Positions 34,568 through 44,892 of a stretch of 64,000 nucleotides of DNA are shown piece by piece. Made by a program: the position numbers and the translations under genes. Under the pieces are notes generated by a model. That model saw nothing but the letters and a program-made list of their open reading frames with translations. It made no database searches and was not told the origin of the DNA. The stretch comes from Zygnema cylindricum (taxonomy: Eukaryota > Streptophyta > Zygnematophyceae > Zygnematales > Zygnemataceae). The stretch is taken from assembly GCA_037447655.1 (NCBI GenBank), contig JBBHKE010001559.1, forward strand, positions 1 to 64,000, read 5' to 3'. Within the stretch, counting starts at the first letter, position 1. Each line of letters opens with the position of its first letter.

Positions 34568-35401
34568 TATTGTTCTACAACCACCGGTGCAGGTGGAGGA
34601 GCAGCAGTAGTAGTAGAAGTAGACATGATACACTCTCAGAAGCTATCAAGAATCCTGCCAACCAGCTGTTCTTAAGTGCTCACCAATTCTTATACAAGCA
34701 TCCAAACCTCACAAAACTCTATCAGAATATAGATTAGCATAAACACTGACAACTCCCAAAGTTTCAGCACAATTGACCCAACACCACTCAAGATATAATA
34801 CTCAGAATTTTCCCAAAAACTGTCTGCAGTTTTACTACTTGGAAGTCTGGATACATAAAAATGCTCTAAGTCCTAAGTCTTATACTTTCGGTGTTCTACC
34901 GCCGATAACAGTGTACCTGAGAGGTACGTCCAAAATCAACCCACCTACTGAGATCTACGTGTCCTTGATCGTGCCAACCCAATCTATCATCGTAAAGTCA
35001 ATATTACTCAGAATCTAGATTAAGTGTTTGTACAAATACTTGTCGGCTAAGTCATTTGTGATACTCTTATGAATCTCGTCCATTGACTAGATTCATATCA
35101 ATCGCAGCTGCGTTGTCCCGTACCGGATCACATTTACATCACCTGTGGCTGCGGTATCCTGCACCGAATCATATCCAAGATAGTAGCAGCTGCGTTGTCT
35201 GTACGGATCTTATCCAAAGTAACCGCAGCTGCGTTTGTCCTGTCCGTGTCGCAGCTTCCCTGCTGCGCTGCTCTCCTGCTGCGCTGCTGCGAGCTCTGCT
35301 GTATAGCAGCTGCGCTGCTCTTCCGTATAGCAGCTCGCTGCTGTCTGTTAGTGTGTGCTGCTGCGCTGCTCTGAGACTGAAAGCTTTCCAAAAAGACAAC
35401 A
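34568..35401 (-). mobile_element. 3' LTR of family-B copia element
   Basis: An 834-bp LTR. The outer edge reads TATTGTTCTACAACC, where relatives have TGTTGTTC, so the terminal TG has mutated. The inner edge is AAAAAGACAACA, next to the polypurine tract. It contains the same Gag-start codons as the 5' LTR (ATG at 34626, minus), now orphaned, and a rearranged CTG-rich minisatellite. Confidence 0.93.
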
Positions 35402-35414
35402 CTCCCCTAAAGCT
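35402..35414 (-). promoter_or_regulatory. Polypurine tract, family-B copia
   Basis: On the minus strand CTTTAGGGGAG abuts the 3' LTR (TGTTGTC...). This purine run primes plus-strand DNA synthesis in LTR retrotransposons. The same GGGGAG/TGTTG junction is seen at 62836/62837 and, as GGGGGAG/TGTTG, at 51589/51588. Confidence 0.85.
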
Positions 35415-35487
35415 TTAGAATCAGTATACCAGCGCAGCTGCGGTGATAAACTAGCGCAGTATCGCAGCATAGCAGTATAGCAATTAG

Positions 35488-38400
35488 CTATTCACTTAAT
35501 CCCACTGCTTCCCTACAATACTTCAGCTTAGGAGCAGGAAGAGCTTTAGTGAGCATATCAGCAATCATTTTTGCATCTGGTAAGTAACATAATTTAATCA
35601 CTCTAGAGAACACTTTTTCTCTTACAAAGTGTAATCGTACATCCATGTGCTTGCTTTTGAAGTGATGACTCGGGTTATAAGCAATGGCAATGGCAGCCTG
35701 GTTATCACACCAGATCACGTGCGGACCAACTTGCATGTATTCTAGTTCTTGTAACATGGAATTTACCCATAAGAGTTATTTGAGGGCCGAGCTTGCTGCC
35801 ATATATTTCGACTCCATTGTCGACTGTGCTGTCACCTTTTGAAGTTTGCTGCTCCAGCAGCAAGTACCGTTCCCAACTTGTAGAACGAATCCCGTGGTGG
35901 ATTTCCGGCTGGGCATGTCACTATAGCTTGCATCACTCCATGTTTGCAGCTTGACTTCTCCTCCGCCTAGAGTGAGTTTGAGATCTTTAGTTCCTGCCAA
36001 ATATCTTAAGACTCTCTTTGCTGAATCAAGATCAGATTTTCACGGATTTTCTAAACTCCTGCTCAGTACCCCGATTGCTGCAGCAATGTCAGGACGGTTA
36101 CAGTTCATGAAATATATTAACCTTCCCACTATTTCTCTATAAGGTATTATTGTCATAGGATCATTCTCCCCTGACTATACTCGCTAACAATGACACGTGG
36201 TTTTGTCTCTTCTCCCTCTAACTTCTGCCGAAACTCCATTGGAGTTAAACATTCTTTTGCCCCCCGCATTCCGTACTCATCTAAAATGTTTCCAATAGCC
36301 TCTTTTTGAGTCAATTTTTTTATTTTCTTATTTCTGTCCCTCTCTACCTGGATACCCAAAATATATTTTGCCTCACCGAGGTCTTTCATCTTGAACCGTG
36401 AGTTTAGAGCAGTTTTGATTTTGTTAATTTCATCCATTGATTTGCTAAGTAATAGCAAATCATCTACATATACTGCTATATACACTATCCTATTTTCACC
36501 CTTTATAACGTAGACAGAGTGATCAGAACTTATCCTTTGAAATCCTAAACTGGTCAAGAATTCATCAAGCTTTATATTCCACTGTCTGGGGGCCTATTTT
36601 AGGCCGTACAAAGATTTTAGCAACTTGCATACTAAGTGCTCTTTTCCTGGTTCCACATACTTTCAGGCTGCTGCATGTAAATGGTCTCTTCTAGTTCTCC
36701 ATGCAAAAGGGTCGTTTTTACATCCATCTGATGAATTTCCATATCTTCTATAGCAGCTAGGGACAGCAAAATCCTAACTGTTGGAAATCTTACAACCGGA
36801 GAAAATGTTTCTTCAAAATCGATTCCTTTCTTTTGATTATACCGCTTTGCCACAAGTCTGGCCTTATAGCGTTCAATGGTGTTATCAGGATTTAACTTCA
36901 CTTTGAATACCCATTTGCTGCCGATCGCTTTTCGGTCTGGAGGAAGGTCAACGAGCTCCCATGTTTGAGCCACCATGATCGACTTCATTTCGTCGTTTGC
37001 CGCCTCAATCCTGTGATTCCGCTCTGGTGATGAGAAGGCCTGTTGGATAGTCAAGGGCTACCTTGAGACTGCCGAGTAGGCAAAGTGAGAGCTTGCTTGC
37101 AGGCGGCTGCTTGATCTTCTTCCCCCCGGAAATTCTGAGGCTGAGATCGTCGGATGCCGCGCATTGCGCTGATTGCGCTGATTGCGCTGGTTGCGATCCG
37201 TGTCTTGCTGATTGCGCTGGTTGCGATCCGTGTGTTCGTGATTGCGCTGGTTGCGATCCGTGTGTATTGACTGCTCTTGGTCCGTCTGGACCCGAAGTTG
37301 GTGAGGAAGTTGGAGAGAGTCTGATTCCGGAGTCATTACCAGAGTTTGTGGAATCTGCGGGACAATTTCCTGCATGCAATCTAAGATGACATACTCCTGT
37401 ACTTTTTGTTGCTTTTGCTGCTCTGTCATTTGAAATAAATCTATGGAGTCTAGTTCATCCTTAACAATGATGTTTCTAGCTACAACTATTTTCTGCCTTT
37501 GAAACACAAAGACTCTATAACCTTTCGAGTGATCATCATATCCTAACAGAATACCCGGTAATCCCTTCGGTTCCATTTTCCATCTATTTTTAGACGTATC
37601 CAATATAAAGCATTGACTACCAAATACCTTGAAATGGCTAACATCTGGTTTGCTACCTGTCCAGATTTCGTAAGGAGTTGTTTCTATCGATCTTGATCCT
37701 ATCCTATTTTTAATATAAACTGCACAATTTAGAGCCTCAGTCCAGAATTTCGGATCCACATTTTTATCTGCGAGCATAGATCTAGAGCTTTCCGTGAGAG
37801 TTCTAATCAGCCTTTCCGACACCCCATTTTGTTCCGGTGAATATGGAACAGTCAATAGATGACTAATGCCTTCCTCGAGTAAAAAGGTTTCAAAATCTTT
37901 CGATGTATATTCACCACCATTGTCCGATCTCAGCTGTAAAATAGATGTATTATGAAATTTTTCATCCCATGCTTTATAGTGTTTGAAGTGACCAAACACT
38001 TCACTCTTCTCCTTCATGAAGTAAACTTTTGTAAACCTTGAGAAATCATCTGTGAAGGTGACCATATATTTCATCCTTCCGGCAGATGGAACTTTCGCCG
38101 GACCAAAGACATCCGAATGAATTTGTTGTAAAAGTTTCGTTGACCGATGCTCAGACTCCTTAAGAAATGGCAATCTGTGGATTTTGCCTAAAGCGCAACC
38201 ATCGCAAGTTTTGACCGGCCCATCTGTGATTGATACGCCCTCTATTTTTCCAGCAATGACCATTTTCCTCACACTATCATAGTTAACATGGCCTAATCTT
38301 TTATGCCACAACTCATCTGAGTGCAAAACACTGGAGTACAAAACATCATTCTCCTTGGTATTAGCCATATCCATGCGATACATCTTGCTACTATCTCTAG

Positions 38401-38745
38401 TACTTGTTACCGCAACCTTGCCATTTTTGCTAACAACCTGCCGACCATTTTTCAAATTAACCTCAAAGCCTTTGCTCTCTACCAACGACGTAGAAAACAG
38501 ATTTTTCTTAAAGTCAGGCACAAATAAGACATTGTGAAGAGTCCTTTCAATTGCTTTTCCATCCACATCAACTAGCAATGACACATCACCCATTGCACCA
38601 GTTTGGACACTCATTTCATAAGCATAATAAATATTTTTCTCCGGCGTTGCTTTCACATTTTTGAAGATGGCCTTGTTCCAACACATATGGGCTGACGCTT
38701 CTGTATCCATAATCCATCCAGGGTCCTTTGTGCCTTCCATTGCTG
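35488..38745 (-). pseudogene. pol: Copia pol (PR-IN-RT-RNase H), broken
   Basis: Pol of the minus-strand element. From the N-terminal side: protease motif DTEASAHM, where the family has D(S/T)GA, so the catalytic-loop Gly is lost; the HKRLGH...CDGCALGK pre-integrase zinc region; integrase core with IHSDVFGP, RSDNGGEY and QNGVSE (the DDE triad); a hydrophilic linker with repeated TDRNQRN; reverse transcriptase with KWVFKVKLNPD, RLVAKRYNQ and AVYVDDLLLLSK; RNase H with WSDAS, YMAASS and WCDNQAAIA; and an end DMLTKALPAPKLKYCREAV. Lesions are an in-frame TAG at 37058-37060, a frameshift near 36655, a TAG in the LKQAP region near 36593, a frameshift near 36150, further lesions around 36020-36050, and a TAA near 35775. 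The domains are clear but the protein is dead. Confidence 0.93.
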
Positions 38746-39707
38746 CGCCATAGCGAATAGATCCGTGTCGTCCTCCTCAGACAATGTCAAAGTCTCATCT
38801 TGGAGTGATGAAGAAGCTGAAAACAGTGCATTTCCACGAGGTGTAGGCCTCGTGAAGTTTTTGTAAAACTGACTTTGTTGCCATCCCGGCCTGTATAAAC
38901 TTGTATTGTTAGCTTGTTTAAGTTTAGGACAGAATTTGTATCCATGACCTCTCTCACTACAATAATAACATGCATTGTTTGATTGTCTATTTCCACCCTG
39001 ATTAAACTGTCTGAATTGGGTAAACTGATTACTTTGCTGATTTAATTGACCTTTCTTCCCAAAGTCTGAATTAAAAACATCTACCTGCTCAACATTGAGA
39101 ATGTTAGATGTAGCTACCTCCTCTAGTAAAATATTCATGGCTAACTGTAAAGTCCAGCTAGCTTTATCTTTGTGTTTGAGCATGTCAGATGCTTCTTTCA
39201 TACTACGAGGGAGACCGCGCATGAGCAATGTTGCCTGTTGAAACTGAGGAAACACCCCACCGGCACAAGCATGTGCATCTACAAGAATACGAAATTTGTT
39301 AGAATATTCAGCTATTGTACCGCCAGTGTACTTATAGTCCCAAATTTTCCAGCCAATAGAAGCTCTTCCTGAACATTAGCCTTTTCATAATCACTTTTAA
39401 TGGATTTCCAGATATCAATTGCTTTTTTCATTTTTATCCGAGACATAGCTAAGTCCTCCGATATATGAAATTGCAAAATAGAACGAGCCTGCGTATTTTT
39501 CTTAGACCATGACGGATCAGATTCATCCAAAGAACCATCCAATATATCCAAAAGATTGACATTTTCAAAATGTGTATCCACCATATCCGCCCAGTAAACA
39601 TACTTATCCCCGGAAAAGATAGGAATTCTTGATGACAGGCCCATAACCTGTTGTTCTACAACCACCGGTGCAGGTGGAGGAGCAGCAGTAGTAGTAGAAG
39701 TAGACAT
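38653..39707 (-). pseudogene. gag: Copia Gag, family B, frameshifted
   Basis: Gag starts at ATG 39707, 59 nt inside the 5' LTR, with MSTSTTTAAPPPAPVVVEQ. It reads straight through the LTR edge and the PBS (as QQVMGLSSR) into RIPIFSGDKYVYWADMVD. A one-base loss in an A run near 39345, shown by comparison with the copy at 15015, ends the first frame at 39312. The second part (39255 leftwards) carries LMRGLPRSMKEASDML and the nucleocapsid knuckle CYYCSERGHGYKFC (CX2CX4HX4C). A second frameshift near 38745 separates it from protease, where the ancestral frame probably continued as one Gag-Pol polyprotein. Confidence 0.92.
39631..39648 (-). promoter_or_regulatory. Primer-binding site, half initiator tRNA-Met type
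   Basis: Directly after the 5' LTR edge (...AACAACA) the minus strand reads GGTTATGGGCCTGTCATC. The first 11 nt complement the GGGCCCAUAACC anticodon-arm region of eukaryotic initiator tRNA-Met and not its CCA end. This is the arrangement known for Drosophila copia and yeast Ty5, where a cleaved 5' half of the tRNA primes. The site is also coding (VMGLS of Gag). Confidence 0.85.
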
Positions 39708-40486
39708 GATACAGTCTCAGAAGCTATCAAGAATCCTACCAACCAGCTGTTCTTAAGTGCTCACCAAATCTTATACAAGCATCCAAACCTCACAAAACTC
39801 TATCAGAATATAGAGTAGCATAAACACTGACAACTCCCAAAGTTTCAACGCAATTGACCAAACAACACTCAAGATATAATACTCAGAATTTTCCCAAAAA
39901 CTGTTTGCAGTTTTACTACTTGGAAGTCTGGATACATAAAAATGCTCTAAGTCCTAAGTCTTATACTTTCGGTGTTCTACCGCCGATAACAGTGTACCTG
40001 AGAGGTACGTCCAAAATCAACCGACCTACTGAGATCTACGTGTCCTTGATCGTGCCAACCCAATTTATCATCGTACAGTCAATATTACTCAGAATCTAGA
40101 TTAAGTGTTTGTACAAATACTTGTCGGCTAAGTCACTTGTGATACTCTTATGAATCTCGTCCATTCACTAGATTCATATCAATCGCAGCTGCGTTGTCCC
40201 GTACCGGATCACATTACATCACCCGCGGCTGCGGTGTCCTGCACCGAATCATATCCATGATAGTAGCAGCTGCGTTGTCCGTACAGATCTTATCCAAAGT
40301 AACCGCAGCTGCATTTGTCCTGTCTGTGTCGCAGCTTCGCTGCTGCGCTGCTCTGCTGTATAGCAGCTGCGCCGCTCTTTTGTATAGCAGTTGCGCTGCA
40401 CTTCCGTATAGCAGCTGCGCTGCTGTCTATATAGTTGCTGCGCTGCTACGCTGCTCTAAGACTGAAAGCTTTCCAAAAAGACAACA
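39649..40486 (-). mobile_element. 5' LTR of family-B copia element
   Basis: An 838-bp LTR with edges TGTTGTTCTACAACC and AAAAAGACAACA. It is ~97% identical to the 3' LTR by eye. It includes the Gag start (39707) and the CTG-rich minisatellite near its U3 start (~40335-40450). It should carry the promoter for the element, but I cannot place a TATA box with confidence. Confidence 0.93.
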
Positions 40487-43400
40487 TGAGTAATTTAGGT
40501 AACAATTCTTGTTATGGCAAAATATTTGTGTAATTTAGGTAACCATTGTTGGTATCGCTAACAGTTTGTGTAAGTTAGGTAACCATTCTTGTTAGCGCTA
40601 ACAGTTTGTGTAAGTTAGATAACCATTCTTGTTAGTGCTAACAGTTTGCATAAGTTAGGTAAGGATTCCTGTCAGCGCAAACAGTTTGTGTAATTTAGAT
40701 AACTATTCTTGTTATCGCTAACTATTTGTGTAATCTAGGTAACAATTCTTGTTATCGCTAACTATTTGTGTAATTTAAGTAACAATTCTTGTTAACGCTA
40801 AAAGTTTGTGTAATTTAGGTAACCATTATTGTTAGGCTAACAGTTTGTGCAATTTAGGTAATAATTTTTGTTATCGCTAACAATTTGTGTAATTGAGGTA
40901 AAAATTCTTGTTATCCCTAAATGTTTGTGTAATTTAGGTAACAATTTTTGTTATCGATAACACTTTGTATAAGTTAGGTAAAGATACCTGTTATCGCTAA
41001 CAGTTTGTATAAGTTAGGTCTCAATTTTTGTTATCGCCAACAGTATGTGTAACCTAGGTTACAATTCTTGCTATTGCTAACAGGTTTTGTAATTTAGGTA
41101 ACAATTCTTGTTATCGCTAAATGTTTGGGTTATTTAGGTAACGATTCTTGTTATCGCTAACAGTTTGTGTAAGTTAGGTAAGGATTCCTGTTAGCGCAAA
41201 TAGTTTGTGTAATTTAGATAACAATTCTTGTAATTGCTAACTGTTTGTGTAATTTAGGTAACAATTCTTGTTAACGCTAAGAGTTTGTGTAATTAAGGTA
41301 ACAATTCTTGTTATCACTAACAGTTTGAGTAATTTAGGTAACAATTGTAGTTATTGCTAACGGTTTGTGTAACTTAGGAAACCATTTTTGTTAGCCCTAA
41401 CAGTTTGTGTGAGTTAAATAACAATTCTTGTTATTGCTAACAGTTTGAGTAAGTTAGGTTACAATTCTTGTTAGCGAAAACAATTTGTGTAATTTAGATA
41501 ACAATTCCTATTATCGCTAACTGTTAGAGTAATTTAGGGAACAATTCTTGTTATCGCTAACAGTTTGTGTAAGTTTCCATTATTGTAAGCGCTAACAGTA
41601 TGTGTAATCTAGGTTAGAATTCTTGTTATCGCTAACTGTTTGTGTAATTTAGGTAAACAATTTGTGTAATTTAGGTTACAATTCTTGTTATCGCTAACAG
41701 TTTGTAAAATTTAGGTAAAAACTATAGTTATCGTTTACAGTTTGAGTAATTTAGGTAACAATTTTTGTTATCGCTAAAAGTTTGTGTAATTTAGGTAACC
41801 ATTGTTGTTATTGCTAACAAATTGTGTAAGTTAGGTAACCATTCTTGTTAGCGCTAACGGTTTGTGTAAGTTAGATAACCATTCTTGTTAGCGCTAACAG
41901 TTTGCGTAAGTTAAGTAAGGATTCTTGTTAGGGCAAACAATTTGTGTAATTTAGATAACAATTCGTGTTATCGCTAATAGTTTGTGTAATTTAGGTAACA
42001 ATTCTTATTAGCGTTAACAGTTTGTGTAAGTTAGGTAACGATTCCTGTATGCGGAAACAGTTTCTGTAATTTAGATAACAATTCTTGTTATCGCTAACTG
42101 TTTGTGTAATTTAGGTAACAATTCTTGTTAGCGCTAAAATTTTATGTAATTTAGGTTATAATTCTTGTTATTGCTAACAGTTTGTGTAATTTTGGTGACA
42201 ATTTTTGTTAACCCTAACTGTTTGTGTAATTTAGGTAACAATTCTAGTTATCGCTAACAGTTTGTGTAATTTAGGTAACAATTTTTGTTATCGTAAACTG
42301 TTTGTGTAATTTAGGTAACAATTCTTGTTATCGCTAACAGTTTGTGTAATTTAGGTTATAATTCTTGTTATCGCTTATTGTTTGTGTAATTTAGGTAACA
42401 ATTCTTGTTAACGCTAACAGTGATTGTAATTTAGGTAACAATTCTTGTTATCGCTAAACGTTTGTGTAACTTAGGTCACCATTCTTGTAAGCGCTAACAG
42501 TTTGTGTAAATTAGGTAACAATTATTGTTATCGTAAACCGTTTGTGTAACTTAGGTAACCATTCTTGTTAGCACTAACAGTTTGAGTAATTTAGGTAACA
42601 ATTCTTGTTAACGCTAACTGTGATTGTAATTTAAGTAACAATTCTTGTTATCCCTAAACATTTGTGTAACTTAGGTCACCATTCTTGTTAGCGCTAATAG
42701 TTTGAGTTATTTAGGTAATAATTCCTGTACTCTATAACAGTTTATGTAAGTTAGGTAACAATTCTTGTTATCGCTAACTGTTTGTGTAATTTAGGTAACA
42801 ATTCTTGTTAACGCTAAGAGTTTGTGTAATTTAGGTAACAATTCTTGTTATCGCTTATAGTTTGTGTAAGTTAGGTAACCATTTTTGTTAGCGCTAATAG
42901 TTTGTGTATTTTAGGTAACAATTCCTTTTAGCGCTAACACTTTGTGTAAGTTAGGTAACAATTCTTGTTAACGCTAATAGTTTGTGTAATTTAGGTAACA
43001 ATTCTTGTTATCGCTAACAGTATGTGCAATTTAGGTAACAATTCTTGTTATCGCAAACAATTTGTGTAATTTAGGTAACAATTCATGTTATCGCTTACAG
43101 TTTATGTATTAAGGTAACAATTCTTGTAGTCGCTAACACTTTGCGTAAGTTAGGTAACAATTTCTGTTATCGCTAACAGTTTGTGTAAGTTACGTAACCA
43201 TTCTTGTTAGCGCTAACAGTTTGTGCAAATTAGGTAACAATTCTTGTTATCGTTAACTGTTTGTGTAATTTAGGTATTAATTATTGTTATCGCTAACAGT
43301 ATGTGCAATTTAGGTAACAATTCTTGTTATCGCTAACAGTTTTTGTACTTTAGGTATGAATTCCTGTTATCGCTAACAGTTTGTCTAATTTAGGAAACAA

Positions 43401-44145
43401 TTCTTGTTATCTCTAACGGTTTGTGTAATTAAGGTAAGAATTCCTGTTATTACTAACTGTTTGTGTAATTTAGGTAACATTTTTTGTTATCTCTAACTCT
43501 TTGTGTAATTTAGGTTATTAATCCTGTTATCGATAGCTTTTTGTGATATTTAGGTTATAAATCTTGTTATCGCTAACATTTTGTGTGTCTTGTTATCGCT
43601 AACTCTTTGTGTAATTTAGATAACAAATCATGCTATCGCTAACAGTTTGTGTAATTTAGGTAACAATTCTTGTTATCGCTAACAGTTTGTGTAATTTAGG
43701 TAAAAATTTGTGTTATCGCTTACAGTTTGGGTATTAAGGTAACAATTCTTGTAGTCGCTAACTGTTTGTGTAATTTAGGAGACAATTATTCTTATCGCTA
43801 ACAGTTTGAGTAATTTAGGTAACAATTCTTGTTATCGCTAACTGTTTGTGAAATTTAGGTAACGATTCTTGTTAGCGTTAACAGTTTGTGTTAGTTAGAT
43901 AAAAAATCTTGTTATGGCTAACAATTTGTGTAATTTAGGTTACAATTCATGTTATCGCTAATAATTAGTGTAATTTAGGTAACAATTTTTGTTATCGCAA
44001 ACTGTTTGTGTAATTTTGGTAACAATTCTTACTATCGCTAACACTTTTTGTAAGTTAGGTAACAATTCCTATTATCGCTACAGTTTGTGTAAGTTAGGTA
44101 CTCATTATTGTTAGCGCTAACTGTTTGTGTAAGTTAGATAACAAT
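40487..44145 (+). repeat. Satellite B array
   Basis: About 91 contiguous forward 40-bp units. The stretch ~40822-41043 matches ~33420-33630 variant for variant (AATTTAGGTAATAATT, CCCTAAATG or CGCTAAATG, GTATAAGTTAGGTCTCAATT), so blocks are shared on both sides of the copia element. No gene is seen. Confidence 0.95.
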
Positions 44146-44331
44146 TGTTAAATTTGTGTATTTTCTAGGTCTGAATCTATTCTATGTGTTTGTCAGATGG
44201 TCTTGTCTAAGTCATCCATACTTGTCGTAGTCACTGGAAGACAGAGATAGCCATGGCTGCTCCGATAGTCAAAAAGAAGAAACAGGCAAAAACAGGCAGG
44301 AAAACTGATAGGTGGCCAATATGCTGCTCTA

Positions 44332-44402
44332 AACCGGATTTGAACATGGGTCTGTGCTTCGCTATGTAGACGTAGGCCTTATCCAATAAGGCGTTACCGA
44401 AA
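44332..44402 (-). ncRNA. tRNA-like segment, copy 2
   Basis: On the minus strand CGCCTTATTGGATAAGGC resembles the D-arm/A-box of an arginine-type tRNA, with a 7-bp inverted repeat (GCCTTAT/ATAAGGC). It is followed ~30 nt later by ATGTTCAAATCC, a B-box-like T-loop. Anticodon and T stems are degenerate. It occupies the same place in the element as 32165-32235, so a tRNA-derived head is a family feature. Confidence 0.5.
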
Positions 44403-44779
44403 CGATACACGTGACGGGTTTTAAAGATATATAAACATTAACGCAACAGCTACTTAACAGCACACTAACCAAAAGGAGCAATTCATGCATGTACGCGAAT
44501 CTGAACCATGTAAAATATATTTTGATCGGACGGCCGGCATTATAGCCGCCACGCGAAGTGAGCTTTTGGCGGCATACGGAGATAGCGTCACGCGGTGCCA
44601 TGTGGCGCCACATTATTTGATACCGGACAAGATGGGAGGAGGAACCATGGCTTCTGATTTGACAGGTGTCACCTTGTAGACCTTGTCATACAATGGACGT
44701 ACAATAAGTACATCGCCCATTGTACCTTCTTGTACTTTATAGTGTTCCTATAGGACTAGGGTTTAGTAGTAGGTAGTCG

Positions 44780-44789
44780 NNNNNNNNNN
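44780..44789. other. Assembly gap (10 N)
   Basis: Ten N bases, placeholder length, immediately left of tandem repeat C. It is at the equivalent place to the gap at 32327, which suggests a common cause such as a collapsed tandem array. Confidence 0.98.
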
Positions 44790-44799
44790 CTATTGTCTT

Positions 44800-44892
44800 T
44801 AACAATGGATTGAATGCGTTTAACAATCGGTATTTTGCTTAACAATGGATTTAATGTGTTTGATAGTCGCTATTATTCTTAACAAAGGATTT
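44800..44892 (+). repeat. Repeat C, a second 40-bp tandem repeat
   Basis: AACAATGGAT starts at 44801 and 44841, and AACAAAGGAT at 44881, giving a 40-bp period. The unit runs AACAATGGATTGAATGTGTT then TGACAATCGCTATTATTCTT. It differs from satellite B but has the same period and fuses to it in the third unit (GGATTTAATTTAGGTAAC). One more copy lies right of the gap at 32337. Confidence 0.8.

Larger units (their letters stand above)
34568..40486 (-). mobile_element. Full-length Ty1/copia retrotransposon, family B, minus strand
   Basis: A complete 5919-bp element in satellite B, flanked by perfect target-site duplications TGAGT (34563-34567 and 40487-40491). On the minus strand the order is 5' LTR (39649-40486), half-tRNA PBS, gag, protease, integrase, reverse transcriptase and RNase H (35488-39707), polypurine tract, 3' LTR (34568-35401). 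The order PR-IN-RT-RH places it in Ty1/copia. The LTRs differ at roughly two dozen positions over ~830 bp by eye, so the insertion is not very recent. Several frameshifts and stops make it non-autonomous now. Confidence 0.95.
44146..44892. mobile_element. Inverted-repeat/tRNA-like family, copy 2 (gapped)
   Basis: The left edge TGTTAAATTTGTG runs into TATTTTCTAGGTCT and then ACTTGTCG(T)AGTCACTG and TAGCCATGGCTGC, the same order as in the copy at 31952. A tRNA-like segment follows on the minus strand, then ~370 bp of different and more GC-rich sequence (44403-44779), a 10-N gap, and ~2.5 units of the 40-bp repeat C merging into satellite B. No right-hand inverted repeat is visible, so the element is truncated or its end lies in the gap. 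A 64-aa frame at 44485-44679 has no recognisable domain. Confidence 0.55.

Noticed and set aside
37063-37389. Plus-strand frame rich in DCAGCDPC repeats
   Set aside because: Antisense shadow of the TDRNQRN linker repeat of the minus-strand pol.
44485-44679. 64-aa frame in the GC-richer part of the gapped element
   Set aside because: No recognisable domain, overlapping antisense frame of similar length, and no second copy to test conservation; not supported as a gene.
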